Positions 53,174 through 62,227 of a DNA stretch of 64,000 nt are shown one piece after another. The translations under genes and the position numbers were made by a program. Within the stretch, counting starts at the first letter, position 1, and each line of letters starts with the position of its first letter. The DNA comes from Chryseobacterium oranimense (GTDB lineage Bacteria; Bacteroidota; Bacteroidia; Flavobacteriales; Weeksellaceae), in assembly GCF_900129755.1 (NCBI RefSeq), contig NZ_FQWT01000002.1:248001-312000 (forward strand). Direction: 5' to 3'. The notes beneath the pieces were generated by a model. It searched no databases. It worked only from the letters and a program-made list of their open reading frames with translations, and had not been told where the DNA came from.

Positions 53174-54124
53174 ATGAAGATCTATTTTATTATTGTTACA
53201 TACAATGCCATGAAATGGGCGGAAAGATGTTTTACAAGCTTAAGGAACTCCAGCATTCCCATAAAATCAATAGTTATTGATAATGGCTCCGGCGACGGAA
53301 CTCAGGAATATATTAAAACCAATTTTCCTGAAGTAGATTTTATACAGTCTTCCGAAAATTCCGGCTTCGGAAAAGCCAATAATCTGGGAATTGAAAAAGC
53401 CTATAAAGAAGGAGCTGATTTTGTATATCTTATGAATCAGGATGCCTGGATTTTCCCTGACAGTGTAGAACAATTACTGGAAGTTTACAATCATTATCCG
53501 GATCAGGACAAAATTGGGATTTTAAGCCCGATGCATATGGATGGGACTGGAAAAAAATTTGACCTTCATTTTGAAAACTATCTTGCACAGGACTGTAAGA
53601 ACAACAGATTCCTTTCCGATGTTTTCCTTCATGCAGTAAAGCCCTTTTATGAAATAAAGTTTGTGAATGCTGCTCATTGGTTTATTCCCAGAAAAGTGCT
53701 GGAAAAAGTGGGCGGATTTAATCCTTATTTCTTTCATGGTGCCGAAGATTACGATTACATTAACAGAATTACTTATTTCGGGTTAAAAATCCTTGTTTGC
53801 CCGAAAAGTAAAGTGGTGCACGATGCCAAAGTCCAGGATTTCCAGAAAGAGGAAATGAAAGATCCTGCCGAAGTATTGGCAAGGAAAAGGCTGTCCATGC
53901 AGATGCAACGGGAAACAAGATATATGAATCCCAATTTTGATTACAATATCGGACGGGAGAAAAAAGCTTTCATCACCTCTCTTATGAAACATGGTATCCA
54001 GAGAAATACCGGCGAATATAAATTTTACCTGGAGCAGTACAAATTCTTTTCAAAAAGATTTGATGAGATCGAAGCTTACAGAAAACGATCCATGAGTGGT
54101 AACCACCCTTATTTGAATATTTAA
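53174..54124 (+). CDS. GT2 family glycosyltransferase, rhamnosyltransferase-like
   Basis: A 316-residue transferase: MKIYFIIVTYNAMKWAERCF, KSIVIDNGSGDGTQEYIKTN, SSENSGFGKANNLGIEKAYK and VYLMNQDAWIFPDSVEQLLE. The MNQDAW motif sits where DxD normally is, typical for this GT2 subgroup. The catalytic region is YFFHGAEDYDYINRITYFG. The sequence here is higher in GC than in the genes just upstream. Confidence 0.88.
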   Translation: MKIYFIIVTYNAMKWAERCFTSLRNSSIPIKSIVIDNGSGDGTQEYIKTNFPEVDFIQSSENSGFGKANNLGIEKAYKEGADFVYLMNQDAWIFPDSVEQLLEVYNHYPDQDKIGILSPMHMDGTGKKFDLHFENYLAQDCKNNRFLSDVFLHAVKPFYEIKFVNAAHWFIPRKVLEKVGGFNPYFFHGAEDYDYINRITYFGLKILVCPKSKVVHDAKVQDFQKEEMKDPAEVLARKRLSMQMQRETRYMNPNFDYNIGREKKAFITSLMKHGIQRNTGEYKFYLEQYKFFSKRFDEIEAYRKRSMSGNHPYLNI

Positions 54125-54134
54125 AGCATTTAAA

Positions 54135-54923
54135 ATGGCAAAGTTACCCGTAAGCATCTGCATTCTCTCCTGGAAAAGTGCCGCCAATCTTAAAAACACC
54201 TTAAGATCATACAAAAAATATGGTCTTCTGGATATGGTGGATGATATTACGATTCTGTTTCAGGAAGTCAATGAAGATGATAAAAAAATAGCAGAAAAAT
54301 ATAAGATTAAATATATCGGTTTAAAGGAAAATGTAGGAATAGGAAAAGGGATGAAAATGCTTGCTGAAAATGCATCTGCCCAAAACATCCTTTTCCTTGA
54401 GCATGACTGGGAACTTATTGAAGATCAAAATACTCTGTTTTCTGAACTCAAAGGCGGATTGGATCTGTTAAATAACGGATTTGATGTCGTACGCTTCAGA
54501 AGCAGAAAAAATCCCGGCTACCCATTGATATCCATTAGAAATAAAGGCAAAGAGCTGGATTATTATGACGACTGGCACGAATGTACCTCCCCTCACCTGC
54601 TGGAATCCCTGCATTGGCTGGATCCGGCAGCAGAATTCCCCGATAAGATACAGAAACAGGGAGTTTTTTTTGTAACCACATCACGGTGGGCCAACTGGAC
54701 GAACAATCCTTATCTGGTCCGAAAAAACTTCCTTCTTGAAAAAATTCTGCCTTTCGCAGGAGAGTCCGTTTCACTGGAGAGAAATATTGCTTCATGGTGG
54801 GTGAAACAAGACTTTAAAATAGCACAGGGTGAAGGACTTTTCACTCATAAGGACCTTGTAAAGTATCCAAAGAAAAGCCTGTTCCGGAAAATACTTAACC
54901 GACTAAAAAATAAATTAAAATAA
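54135..54923 (+). CDS. GT2-like glycosyltransferase, divergent
   Basis: A 262-residue protein with a GT2 type opening (LPVSICILSWKSAANLKNTL), YIGLKENVGIGKGMKMLAEN and ILFLEHDWELIEDQNTLFSE. The usual DxD is replaced by LEHDWE. It contains DDWHECTSPHLLESLHWLDP and FFVTTSRWANWTNNPYLVRK, which I do not know from other subgroups. It may be a transferase for the same glycan. It follows the preceding GT2 gene by 10 bp. Confidence 0.7.
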   Translation: MAKLPVSICILSWKSAANLKNTLRSYKKYGLLDMVDDITILFQEVNEDDKKIAEKYKIKYIGLKENVGIGKGMKMLAENASAQNILFLEHDWELIEDQNTLFSELKGGLDLLNNGFDVVRFRSRKNPGYPLISIRNKGKELDYYDDWHECTSPHLLESLHWLDPAAEFPDKIQKQGVFFVTTSRWANWTNNPYLVRKNFLLEKILPFAGESVSLERNIASWWVKQDFKIAQGEGLFTHKDLVKYPKKSLFRKILNRLKNKLK

Positions 54924-54929
54924 AGACGA

Positions 54930-55892
54930 ATGAGAATCCTTTTCCATGAGAATGAACTCAATTACAGAGGGACTTCCATCGCATTATATGACTACGCAGA
55001 TTTCAACGAAAGATATCTGGGGAATGAATCTGTTATCGTATACAATAAAACCCTGCCTACCAACCATCCGCTTGGAATTGAAAAATTTGAAAAAAGATTT
55101 CAGGTATTCGGCTATTCGGATTTCAAAGAGGTGGATACCATTATAAAAAACAATAATATCGACTTGTTTTATGCTATTAAAAATGGTTTTTATGATGATA
55201 TAGAAACTAAAGAATGTAAAACAGTTGTTCACAGTGTGTTCAAATATTTTGAACCTCACGGAGACATTTACGCTTATGTCTCAGAATGGCTTAGTGAAGA
55301 AATGACGCAAGGCAGATCTCCGTTCGTTCCCCACATGGTTAATTTTGAAAACGAAACCCACGAAGATCTCAGAACTGAACTGAACATTCCTAAAAACGCC
55401 AAAGTATTCGGGTATTACGGAGGCGGGCAAAGCTTCAATATCGGTTTTGTACAGAAAATCGTGGAAAAGATTGCCTCCGCATACAAAGACATTTATTTTA
55501 TCTTCATGGGCGTTGATCCGTTTGTGAAAAAAAGATGGTGGAAATCTGTTCCGTCCAATATTAAGTTTTTACCTCCAAGCTCAGATGTGCTGATGAAGCT
55601 TAAATTCATCAATACTTGTAATGCTTTACTTCATGCCCGCGAAAGAGGGGAAACATTCGGGATTACTGTTGCAGAATTTGCCATCAAGGGAAAACCTGTT
55701 ATTACTTTTGCGGATTCCCCTGAAAAAGCCCATATCAATCATCTGAAAGATCAGGCTTATTATTATAAAGATGCAAAGGAACTTAAAAATATACTTCTGG
55801 ATTCCGATTTAAGTTTGTCTGCCAGGGAATTATATGAGAAATTCCTGCCTAATCCGGTAATGGATAAATTTAAAAAGGTGTTTATTGATTAA
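54930..55892 (+). CDS. GT-B type glycosyltransferase, GT4-like
   Basis: A 320-residue protein with a GT-B layout. The N-terminal half has MRILFHENELNYRGTSIALY, and the C-terminal half GYYGGGQSFNIGFVQKIVEK, FIFMGVDPFVKKRWWKSV and ARERGETFGITVAEFAIKGK with the E-x7-E donor-binding motif (from RERGETFGITVAEF). The gene begins 6 bp behind the divergent GT2 gene and ends 2 bp before the membrane protein. Confidence 0.82.
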   Translation: MRILFHENELNYRGTSIALYDYADFNERYLGNESVIVYNKTLPTNHPLGIEKFEKRFQVFGYSDFKEVDTIIKNNNIDLFYAIKNGFYDDIETKECKTVVHSVFKYFEPHGDIYAYVSEWLSEEMTQGRSPFVPHMVNFENETHEDLRTELNIPKNAKVFGYYGGGQSFNIGFVQKIVEKIASAYKDIYFIFMGVDPFVKKRWWKSVPSNIKFLPPSSDVLMKLKFINTCNALLHARERGETFGITVAEFAIKGKPVITFADSPEKAHINHLKDQAYYYKDAKELKNILLDSDLSLSARELYEKFLPNPVMDKFKKVFID

Positions 55893-55894
55893 AT

Positions 55895-57034
55895 ATGAAA
55901 TCAAAGATCATTAATTACATCATCAGCATCCTGTTTCTTATATATTATTTTATTAGTATACAAAATTCCTATCTTCAGGTTGTAACTTATAAAAACGGCT
56001 GGTATTTAGGCGAATGGATCATTAATTACCAAGATGGAGGCTTTAAAAGAAGAGGACTGTTCGGCAGTATATTCATATTCCTGAATGAAATTACTCACAT
56101 TAAAATTGAATATTTGGTATTCTCATTCCTCTTTGCCATCTATACAGTCTTTTTTTTCCTATTGGTAAAACTGTTCTGGAAAAATAACAACAGCCTCATG
56201 ACGATAGCTATTCTGCTGCTTCCTTCAGCGTTCGGCATGCTTTTAAAAGATCCTACCATTGCAGCTAAAAAGGATATCTTTTTCATGTTGTTATATCTTG
56301 TATACTTTATGTCGTTAAAGGCAAAAATGATTATTCCTGACTTTATAATAGCCTTTTTCATTATAATTTGCATTTTAAATCATGAAGCATCCTTTTTCTA
56401 TTTACCATTTGTAGCGTTTACTTATTTTATTAAAAATAAAGCTCCTGCAATTAGCAAGCTCAAGAAAATTTTTATATTTCAGATACTGCCTGCCATCATA
56501 ACAATGGGCATTCTTTATAAATTCGGAATGGATATAAGAACAAATGACTCCGTTACATTTTTAAAAGCGCATGGCCTTCAGCTTGGGCAATTAGGAATCT
56601 ATGAGTATGATCCTAACTTTGATGTCCTAAATTTTTATAAAAAACATATTTACGGTTACCAAACTTACAGCATTAGTCTTTTAATAAGCTTAATCACTTT
56701 TGGAATATACTATAAATTTAATGAGCTTAAGATTAACTTTAGATTCATTATAGTACAGGCCCTTTTTTTAATACCTTTATTTTATATAGCATATGATTGG
56801 GGAAGATGGATCAACATTGTTTTCTCATTATTAACAATATACGTTGCAGGTGAGAAAACGCTGGCAAGCAGTACCAAAAAAGATATAATAGCTCTTATAG
56901 TAATTGCCTTTAATTTTTTATGGAGTATGATGGTCCTGCATCAGGGTTTCGCAACTTTTCCTGCTCTCGATTCTTTTATAAAAAAACTGTATTACTTTAT
57001 CTTTTATAAAATTCAGAACATTTTTCAGCTGTAG
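55895..57034 (+). CDS. Polytopic membrane protein, possible Wzy-like or lipid-sugar transferase
   Basis: A 379-residue protein with about ten membrane segments. Positive motifs in the loops are YLGEWIINYQDGGFKRRGLF near residue 38, KDPTIAAKKDIFF and an Asn-His-Glu in the segment ILNHEASFFYLPF. This NHE region resembles the EpsG or Wzy type, but no family is clear. A Wzy polymerase would be odd beside Wzm/Wzt; alternatives are a membrane glycosyltransferase that modifies the chain. The following 190 bp are non-coding and carry a duplicated leader. Confidence 0.65.
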   Translation: MKSKIINYIISILFLIYYFISIQNSYLQVVTYKNGWYLGEWIINYQDGGFKRRGLFGSIFIFLNEITHIKIEYLVFSFLFAIYTVFFFLLVKLFWKNNNSLMTIAILLLPSAFGMLLKDPTIAAKKDIFFMLLYLVYFMSLKAKMIIPDFIIAFFIIICILNHEASFFYLPFVAFTYFIKNKAPAISKLKKIFIFQILPAIITMGILYKFGMDIRTNDSVTFLKAHGLQLGQLGIYEYDPNFDVLNFYKKHIYGYQTYSISLLISLITFGIYYKFNELKINFRFIIVQALFLIPLFYIAYDWGRWINIVFSLLTIYVAGEKTLASSTKKDIIALIVIAFNFLWSMMVLHQGFATFPALDSFIKKLYYFIFYKIQNIFQL

Positions 57035-57060
57035 AACCCAATCAATTTCCTTTTAACACA

Positions 57061-57138
57061 AATAAGAAATAATTTTCAAAATCTATCGTAAATTTACTTA
57101 TCCGAAATTAAAATTAATGATGAAAAACGATATATTAA
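57061..57138 (+). repeat. Duplicated asnB leader, copy 1
   Basis: The segment aligns with 58265-58340, including a shared 29-nt block from TATCCG through ATGATGAAAAAC. In this copy the -7 element is changed to TAAATTTA (57089-57096), so it is probably inactive. The sequence after it shows no gene until the FkbM start at 57228. Confidence 0.75.
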
Positions 57139-57227
57139 AACACCGTATATTTTTTGTACTCTTGGGTGCATAACCTAAAATATATCTGGCTTTTAATTAC
57201 AAATTATATTGACAAAAATTTATTTAT

Positions 57228-58046
57228 ATGACAAACTATCTAAAATCCCTCAAAAGTATCCTCTTTCAAGAAGGTCCAATAAATTTTATTAACAGAAAAT
57301 TAAATATCTCCTATCTTGATAATAGAAAACTTTATACAATTAACTACAACAACCAGAAAACGAAAATTTATCTCAATAAAAGATTCGGATATGTAGATTT
57401 TCATATTTTTGAAAATGGAATTTATGAGCAACATATTGTTGACGATATAAGAAATGTTCTTTCAAAAGATAAAGTTTTATTAGACATAGGAGCTAATATT
57501 GGACAACACAGCTTGCTTTTAGCCCCTTATTGTAAACAAATTTTTGCGTTTGAACCTATTCCAGATGTTTATCATGAGTTTAGTGAAAGTATTAAAAAAA
57601 ATAATTACAAAAACATTAAGCTATTTAATGCTGCAATCGGTGATCGTTCCGAAACAAAATCATTTAATTTTATGACCGGGCATGCAGGGATGAGTTCTTT
57701 TGTAGAAATCGATCATCCTGGAAAGAAAGTAATTACTGTTCAAATAGAGCCTTTAGAAAAAATTATAAACAATGCTAAATTTGATGTAGTAAAAATGGAT
57801 GTAGAAGGATATGAGGCTGTAGTAATATTAGGCAATAAAGATATTTTCTTAAAAAACAGACCTATCTTTTTCATGGAATTTTGTCCTGCGGCAATCGATC
57901 AACAAGGCTCTCATACCTCTCGCGAACTTTTAAAGTTCTTTTTAGATAACAACTTTAAAATATACAGCAGAGTGCTTAAAAAAGATTTTTACAGCTTAGA
58001 AGAAGAACTTTTCATAAATGATAATCTAGTTATTTCACCAATTTAA
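57228..58046 (+). CDS. FkbM family methyltransferase
   Basis: A 272-residue SAM-dependent methyltransferase. Motif I DIGANIGQHSLLLAP begins at Asp86, then FAFEPIPDVYHEFSESIKKN (motif II), VVKMDVEGYEAVVILG and RPIFFMEFCP. FkbM enzymes methylate hydroxyls, and in glycan loci they often O-methylate a sugar. It lies between two copies of the asnB leader, and its base content is lower in GC than in asnB, which points to later insertion. A terminal methyl group could act as the signal recognised by the Wzt tail. Confidence 0.9.
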   Translation: MTNYLKSLKSILFQEGPINFINRKLNISYLDNRKLYTINYNNQKTKIYLNKRFGYVDFHIFENGIYEQHIVDDIRNVLSKDKVLLDIGANIGQHSLLLAPYCKQIFAFEPIPDVYHEFSESIKKNNYKNIKLFNAAIGDRSETKSFNFMTGHAGMSSFVEIDHPGKKVITVQIEPLEKIINNAKFDVVKMDVEGYEAVVILGNKDIFLKNRPIFFMEFCPAAIDQQGSHTSRELLKFFLDNNFKIYSRVLKKDFYSLEEELFINDNLVISPI

Positions 58047-58069
58047 TTTTAATAGCAAATCTTAGTCAA

Positions 58070-58238
58070 TCAGAATTCACATTTTTTTTACATCCTGATG
58101 ACCATTACTTTTTCAATTGTTTTAATGCGAAAAAAGAGATTTAAAGATGATACGATTGAAGATATTTTTTGAACCGTTGGTATAGAATATTTAACCGAAA
58201 AAGCAAGAAAGGAATTTCAGGATAAATTTAATGGGTAA
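58070..58238 (+). pseudogene. Decayed fragment of a GT2 glycosyltransferase gene
   Basis: The segment aligns collinearly with 61536-61700 of the GT2 gene at 61290. GATGACCATTACTTTTTCAA matches GATGACCATTATCTTCCCAA. Further on AGAATATTTAACCGAAAAAG matches AGAATATTTATCCGAAAAAG, and GAATTTCAGGATAAATTTAA matches GAATTCCAGGATAAGTTTAA. Frame shifts and stops break it. It lies just before the asnB leader. Confidence 0.75.
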
Positions 58239-58264
58239 GGATCAAATCAACAGCAAATTTTCCA

Positions 58265-58340
58265 AATAAGAAGTATGTTATAAATCTGTCGTAAATTTGT
58301 CTATCCGAAATTAAAATTAATGATGAAAAACAATATATTA
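58265..58340 (+). repeat. Duplicated asnB leader, copy 2 (active asnB promoter)
   Basis: This copy aligns with 57061-57138 and carries TAAATTTG (58292-58299), a good -7 element 40 nt before the asnB start codon. A -33 TTG is not clear. The unit is directly continuous with the ATG of asnB. Confidence 0.7.
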
Positions 58341-60142
58341 TGTGTGGAATAGCCGGAATAATCACCAATAACGCCCGAAATTACCAGAATGAAATTCAAA
58401 GAATGACGGATGCCATTGCTTATCGCGGCCCCGATTCTTCCCATCACGAATTTTATGATAACGCAGCTTTAGGCCATCGACGGCTTTCTATTATAGATCT
58501 TTCCGAAAACGGAAAACAGCCCATGTTTTCCAGTACAAAAAAGGAATGTATTGTGCTGAACGGTGAAATTTATGGCTACCAGGCCATAAAAGATCAGTAT
58601 TCCGATTACCCGTACCGGGGAAGTTCAGATACTGAAGTAGTTCTTGCCATGTATCAGAAAAAAGGGAAAAACCTCATCCATGATCTTCCCGGAATGTTTG
58701 CTTTTGCGATCTGGGATGAAGAGAAACAAGAACTGTTCTGCGCAAGAGACCGCTTCGGGGAAAAGCCATTTTATTATACCATCGGGAAAAACGGTGAATT
58801 TATTTTTGCTTCCGAAATCAAGGCTATTCTGGCATCAGGGCTTATAAAACCTGAAATTGACAAAGCACAGATCGCCTATTATCTGAAAAACGGATACATT
58901 CATCCTCATAAAACGATTTATAAGAATATTTTCAATCTTAAACCTGCCCATACGCTGGTTTTTAAGGATGGTAAAACAGATATAAAACCTTACTGGACTA
59001 TTCCTGCCGAGACCTCAAAACTGAGTCTGGACGAAAGCATCGAGAAATTTAAACATCTTTTGGACAATGCCGTAAAGAAACAACTGGTAGCAGACGTTCC
59101 AGTAGGCTCTTTCCTTTCAGGAGGCCTGGATTCCAGTACCATTGTTGCGGTTGCATCAAAATATAAAGAAAATATAAAAACACTGGTTTACGGCTACGAA
59201 AGCGGCGATCTGAATGAAATGCCCTATGCACAGGCCATTGCAGATAAATACAAAACAGACCACCACATTCTTTTAGATAAAAAGCAGAAGATTTCCGAGA
59301 CATTGCAGGAAGTGTATTCTTACATGGATGAACCATTAATGGATTCTTCCCTTCTTCCTACGCATCTTATTTTCAAGGAAGCTTCAAAAGATCTGAAGGT
59401 AATCCTTTCAGGAGACGTGGGTGATGAACTGTTTGGAGGTTATACCTTCTATAAATACAACATCAATCTTTCTCAAAAAGGCTATTATCCGAATTATCTT
59501 TCCAAAATGCTTCTTTTAGCCGGAAAATTTAAGGATATAGGTTCTGAAAGACGCCTCAGAGCAGAATATAGCGATACAATAGATTATCATCAGAATAAAG
59601 TCCGGAATCATTTTTCAGTTGCTGAAATCAGAAAACTGGGAATCAATGATGAAATTCCCGGGCAGGATTTCAGCTTTAAGCCTACCAATGAGGATTTCAA
59701 TGACCTGATGAGGATAGACCTTGAAAAATATGTTCCCGCCAATATGCTTCTTAAAGGCGACCGGACTTCCATGTACAATTCTGTAGAGGTAAGAATTCCG
59801 TTTTTGGATATTGATTTTGCTGAATTCTGTATTCAGATGCCATGGCAGTACAAAGTTAATTCCACAGAAGATAAAATTATACTGAGAAAAGCTTATGCTC
59901 ACGCCTGGACGGAAGAAATTGCAGTCCGCAAAAAGAACGGTTTCGGAGCTTCCGTAAAAGAATGGTTCAAAGAACCTGAACTTCAGAATTTAAGCCGGGA
60001 ACTGCTTGAAAATAAAAACAGCTATATATTTGAGTTTTTAGACTTTGACGAAGTGCAGAAAAAGCTTAACAGGCATCATCAGCACTGGAGTTTACTGATT
60101 TTGGCCCTTTGGTTTCAGAACAATAAAAATCATTTGCAGTAA
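58340..60142 (+). CDS. asnB: Asparagine synthase (glutamine-hydrolysing)
   Basis: A 600-residue amidotransferase. The start ATG is at 58340 so that Cys2 (MCGIAGI) becomes the N-terminal nucleophile; two earlier ATGs are not used. The N-terminal glutaminase has AYRGPDSSHHEF, GHRRLSIIDLSENG and VLNGEIYG. The synthetase domain has SGGLDSS at 260-266 and the SGDVGDELFGGY loop. Paralogues in polysaccharide loci (for example WbpS types) may amidate sugar acids such as glucuronate made by Ugd. That use is inferred. GT4 and GT2 genes follow closely. Confidence 0.93.
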   Translation: MCGIAGIITNNARNYQNEIQRMTDAIAYRGPDSSHHEFYDNAALGHRRLSIIDLSENGKQPMFSSTKKECIVLNGEIYGYQAIKDQYSDYPYRGSSDTEVVLAMYQKKGKNLIHDLPGMFAFAIWDEEKQELFCARDRFGEKPFYYTIGKNGEFIFASEIKAILASGLIKPEIDKAQIAYYLKNGYIHPHKTIYKNIFNLKPAHTLVFKDGKTDIKPYWTIPAETSKLSLDESIEKFKHLLDNAVKKQLVADVPVGSFLSGGLDSSTIVAVASKYKENIKTLVYGYESGDLNEMPYAQAIADKYKTDHHILLDKKQKISETLQEVYSYMDEPLMDSSLLPTHLIFKEASKDLKVILSGDVGDELFGGYTFYKYNINLSQKGYYPNYLSKMLLLAGKFKDIGSERRLRAEYSDTIDYHQNKVRNHFSVAEIRKLGINDEIPGQDFSFKPTNEDFNDLMRIDLEKYVPANMLLKGDRTSMYNSVEVRIPFLDIDFAEFCIQMPWQYKVNSTEDKIILRKAYAHAWTEEIAVRKKNGFGASVKEWFKEPELQNLSRELLENKNSYIFEFLDFDEVQKKLNRHHQHWSLLILALWFQNNKNHLQ

Positions 60143-60144
60143 TT

Positions 60145-61293
60145 ATGAAAATAGGACTGACACAAAATGATTATCCCATCAAAAGAAATATTTTGAATAA
60201 AGTTTCTGATTGTGAGTATGTTTTTTTGAGAAAGAACAATAATCTTTTTCATTCATTATCTACATTAAAGAAAATTGTATTGAGGAAAAAAACGGATATT
60301 GAGGGGAGATATTTCTTTTATCAGAAACCTAAGATCGATATCCTCCATCTTTATAACGATATCAATTATTCTTCCCAGAAATGGGTAACTTCTTTTGAAA
60401 CCCTGGTTCCGAGGTTTCCTGAAACTAAAAATGACCACCAGCAGACTGAACCTCAGCATATCCGCAATAAAAAAACGGAAAACGCACTCAGGCAGATTGG
60501 CAAAAAAAGCTGTCTGGGAATCATCTCAATTTCCCAGGCTTCCGCAAACATCCAGCTGGAGCTTCTGAAAAACTATCCTGATTTCCAGGAAATAGTACAA
60601 TCCAAGCTTTCCGTGATTCATCCTTCTCAGAAAATTATCCTGAGAGATTCGCAGGAAATTTACCAGAACACTGAGAGCTTTAATCTCGTGTTTGTAGGAA
60701 CCCAGTTCCATCTGAAAGGTGGAGTCGAAATGATAGAAGTTCTGAAAAAGTTAAGAGAAAAATACAAATTCAGGCTCAGCATTATTTCATCCTTTAAAAC
60801 AGATCATTATGTAACCAAAGTCACTGAAAAGGAAGCTCTGGAAACCAAAGAAATGTTGAAAAAAGAGGATTGGATCGAAATTTATGAAAATATCCCCAAC
60901 GAAAAGGTGATAGAACTTATTAAACAGGCACATGTCGGCCTTTTACCCACATGGTCCGATACCTATGGATTTTCAGTTCTGGAAATGCAGGCAGCAGGTG
61001 TTCCTGTGATTACGACGGACATCCGGGCGTTGCCGGAGATCAATAATGAAAGCTGCGGCTGGCTTATCCATCTTCCTCAGAACCGTTTGAAACAGGCACT
61101 TTATTTCACAGCCGAACAGCGGGAAGAGCTGAAAAAAACGCTGAAAGTACAGCTTGAAAATATCCTGGAAGATATTTTCACTCATCCTGAACAGCTGCCG
61201 GAAAAATCAAGAAATTCAGTGGAAAGAATCAGGAAGGATCACGATCCTGTTATTTTCAGTGAAAAATTAAAAGCAATATACAGTAAAGCATGA
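60145..61293 (+). CDS. GT4 family glycosyltransferase
   Basis: A 382-residue GT-B protein. The N-terminal region (MKIGLTQNDYPIKRNILNKV) includes a loop with DILHLYNDINYSSQKWVTSF. The C-terminal half has FNLVFVGTQFHLKGGVEMIE (GT4 nucleotide region), GLLPTWSDTYGFSVLEMQAA and GVPVITTDIRALPEI. The E-x7-E pattern is partly replaced by DTYGFSVLE. It starts 2 bp after asnB and overlaps the next gene by 4 bp. Confidence 0.88.
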   Translation: MKIGLTQNDYPIKRNILNKVSDCEYVFLRKNNNLFHSLSTLKKIVLRKKTDIEGRYFFYQKPKIDILHLYNDINYSSQKWVTSFETLVPRFPETKNDHQQTEPQHIRNKKTENALRQIGKKSCLGIISISQASANIQLELLKNYPDFQEIVQSKLSVIHPSQKIILRDSQEIYQNTESFNLVFVGTQFHLKGGVEMIEVLKKLREKYKFRLSIISSFKTDHYVTKVTEKEALETKEMLKKEDWIEIYENIPNEKVIELIKQAHVGLLPTWSDTYGFSVLEMQAAGVPVITTDIRALPEINNESCGWLIHLPQNRLKQALYFTAEQREELKKTLKVQLENILEDIFTHPEQLPEKSRNSVERIRKDHDPVIFSEKLKAIYSKA

Positions 61294-62225
61294 ATATCTC
61301 AGTAATTATACCAGTTTACAATGCCTCCGAGTTTCTGGAAAAGGCTGTAGATTCTGCTTTGCCTTTTGAGGAAGTAAAGGAAATTGTACTCATTGAAGAT
61401 CAATCTACTGACGATTCGTTGGAAATCTGCCGCAAACTGGTTTTTAAGGATCCAAGAATCAAATTATACCAGCATCCTGATAAAGGGAACCACGGGGCCG
61501 GAGCCACAAGAAATTTAGGCCTTGAAAAAGCAGGCTGTGAATTCATATCCTTTTTAGATGCCGATGACCATTATCTTCCCAATCGTTTTGATGCTGAAAG
61601 AGAAATTTTTAAAGACCAGAAAATTGAAGGCGTTTTTGGGGCTATTGGCGTAGAATATTTATCCGAAAAAGGGAGAAAGGAATTCCAGGATAAGTTTAAA
61701 AATGTTTCTTTAACGACGGTCAATTTCCCTGCAGAAGGCGAAGAGGTTCTGAAAGGATTACTAGGTTTAACGTCTAAAGTTTTCGGAACTTTTTTCCATT
61801 TAAATACGCTGACCATCAGAAAAACAGCGTTGGTAAAAAGCAATCTCCGTTTCAACGAAAATCTCCGTGTACATCAGGACTCCGACTTTATTATCAAATT
61901 AGCCTATCACTGCTATTTAAAATCCGGAATTATAGATAAGGCGATCGCGATAAGAGGTGTGCACGACAATAACAGGATTACCAAAATCATAAGATATTCA
62001 CCACAATATAATCAGAGGCAGTTTCTTTTATGGAAATCGTTATATGAATGGGCGGATGCCAACCCGTTACCGCCTGATGGCAAAAGAAAGATTTATTTAA
62101 CTTATAAATCATTTGATTTGTCTTTAAAAACAGGATTCAATAAATATTTTTGTACCTTTTTAGAAGTCATTAAGAATCCTCAGATATTAAAAACACAATA
62201 CCGTTTTACGTACCTCAACCGATAA
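61290..62225 (+). CDS. GT2 family glycosyltransferase (tandem paralogue 1)
   Basis: A 311-residue transferase: ISVIIPVYNASEFLEKAVDS, IVLIEDQSTDDSLEICRKLV, PDKGNHGAGATRNLGLEKAG and FISFLDADDHYLPNRFDAER with the DADD metal motif. The C-terminal half has LRVHQDSDFIIKLAYHCYLK and IRGVHDNNRIT. It is closely similar to the next gene along its whole length, which marks a tandem duplication. A decayed third copy is at 58070-58238. Confidence 0.9.
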   Translation: MNISVIIPVYNASEFLEKAVDSALPFEEVKEIVLIEDQSTDDSLEICRKLVFKDPRIKLYQHPDKGNHGAGATRNLGLEKAGCEFISFLDADDHYLPNRFDAEREIFKDQKIEGVFGAIGVEYLSEKGRKEFQDKFKNVSLTTVNFPAEGEEVLKGLLGLTSKVFGTFFHLNTLTIRKTALVKSNLRFNENLRVHQDSDFIIKLAYHCYLKSGIIDKAIAIRGVHDNNRITKIIRYSPQYNQRQFLLWKSLYEWADANPLPPDGKRKIYLTYKSFDLSLKTGFNKYFCTFLEVIKNPQILKTQYRFTYLNR

Positions 62226-62227
62226 GA

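Noticed and set aside
55895..57034. Call of the membrane protein as a Wzy polymerase
   Set aside because: The locus uses a Wzm/Wzt exporter, and I cannot match the protein to a known Wzy. It is reported only as a possible Wzy-like protein.
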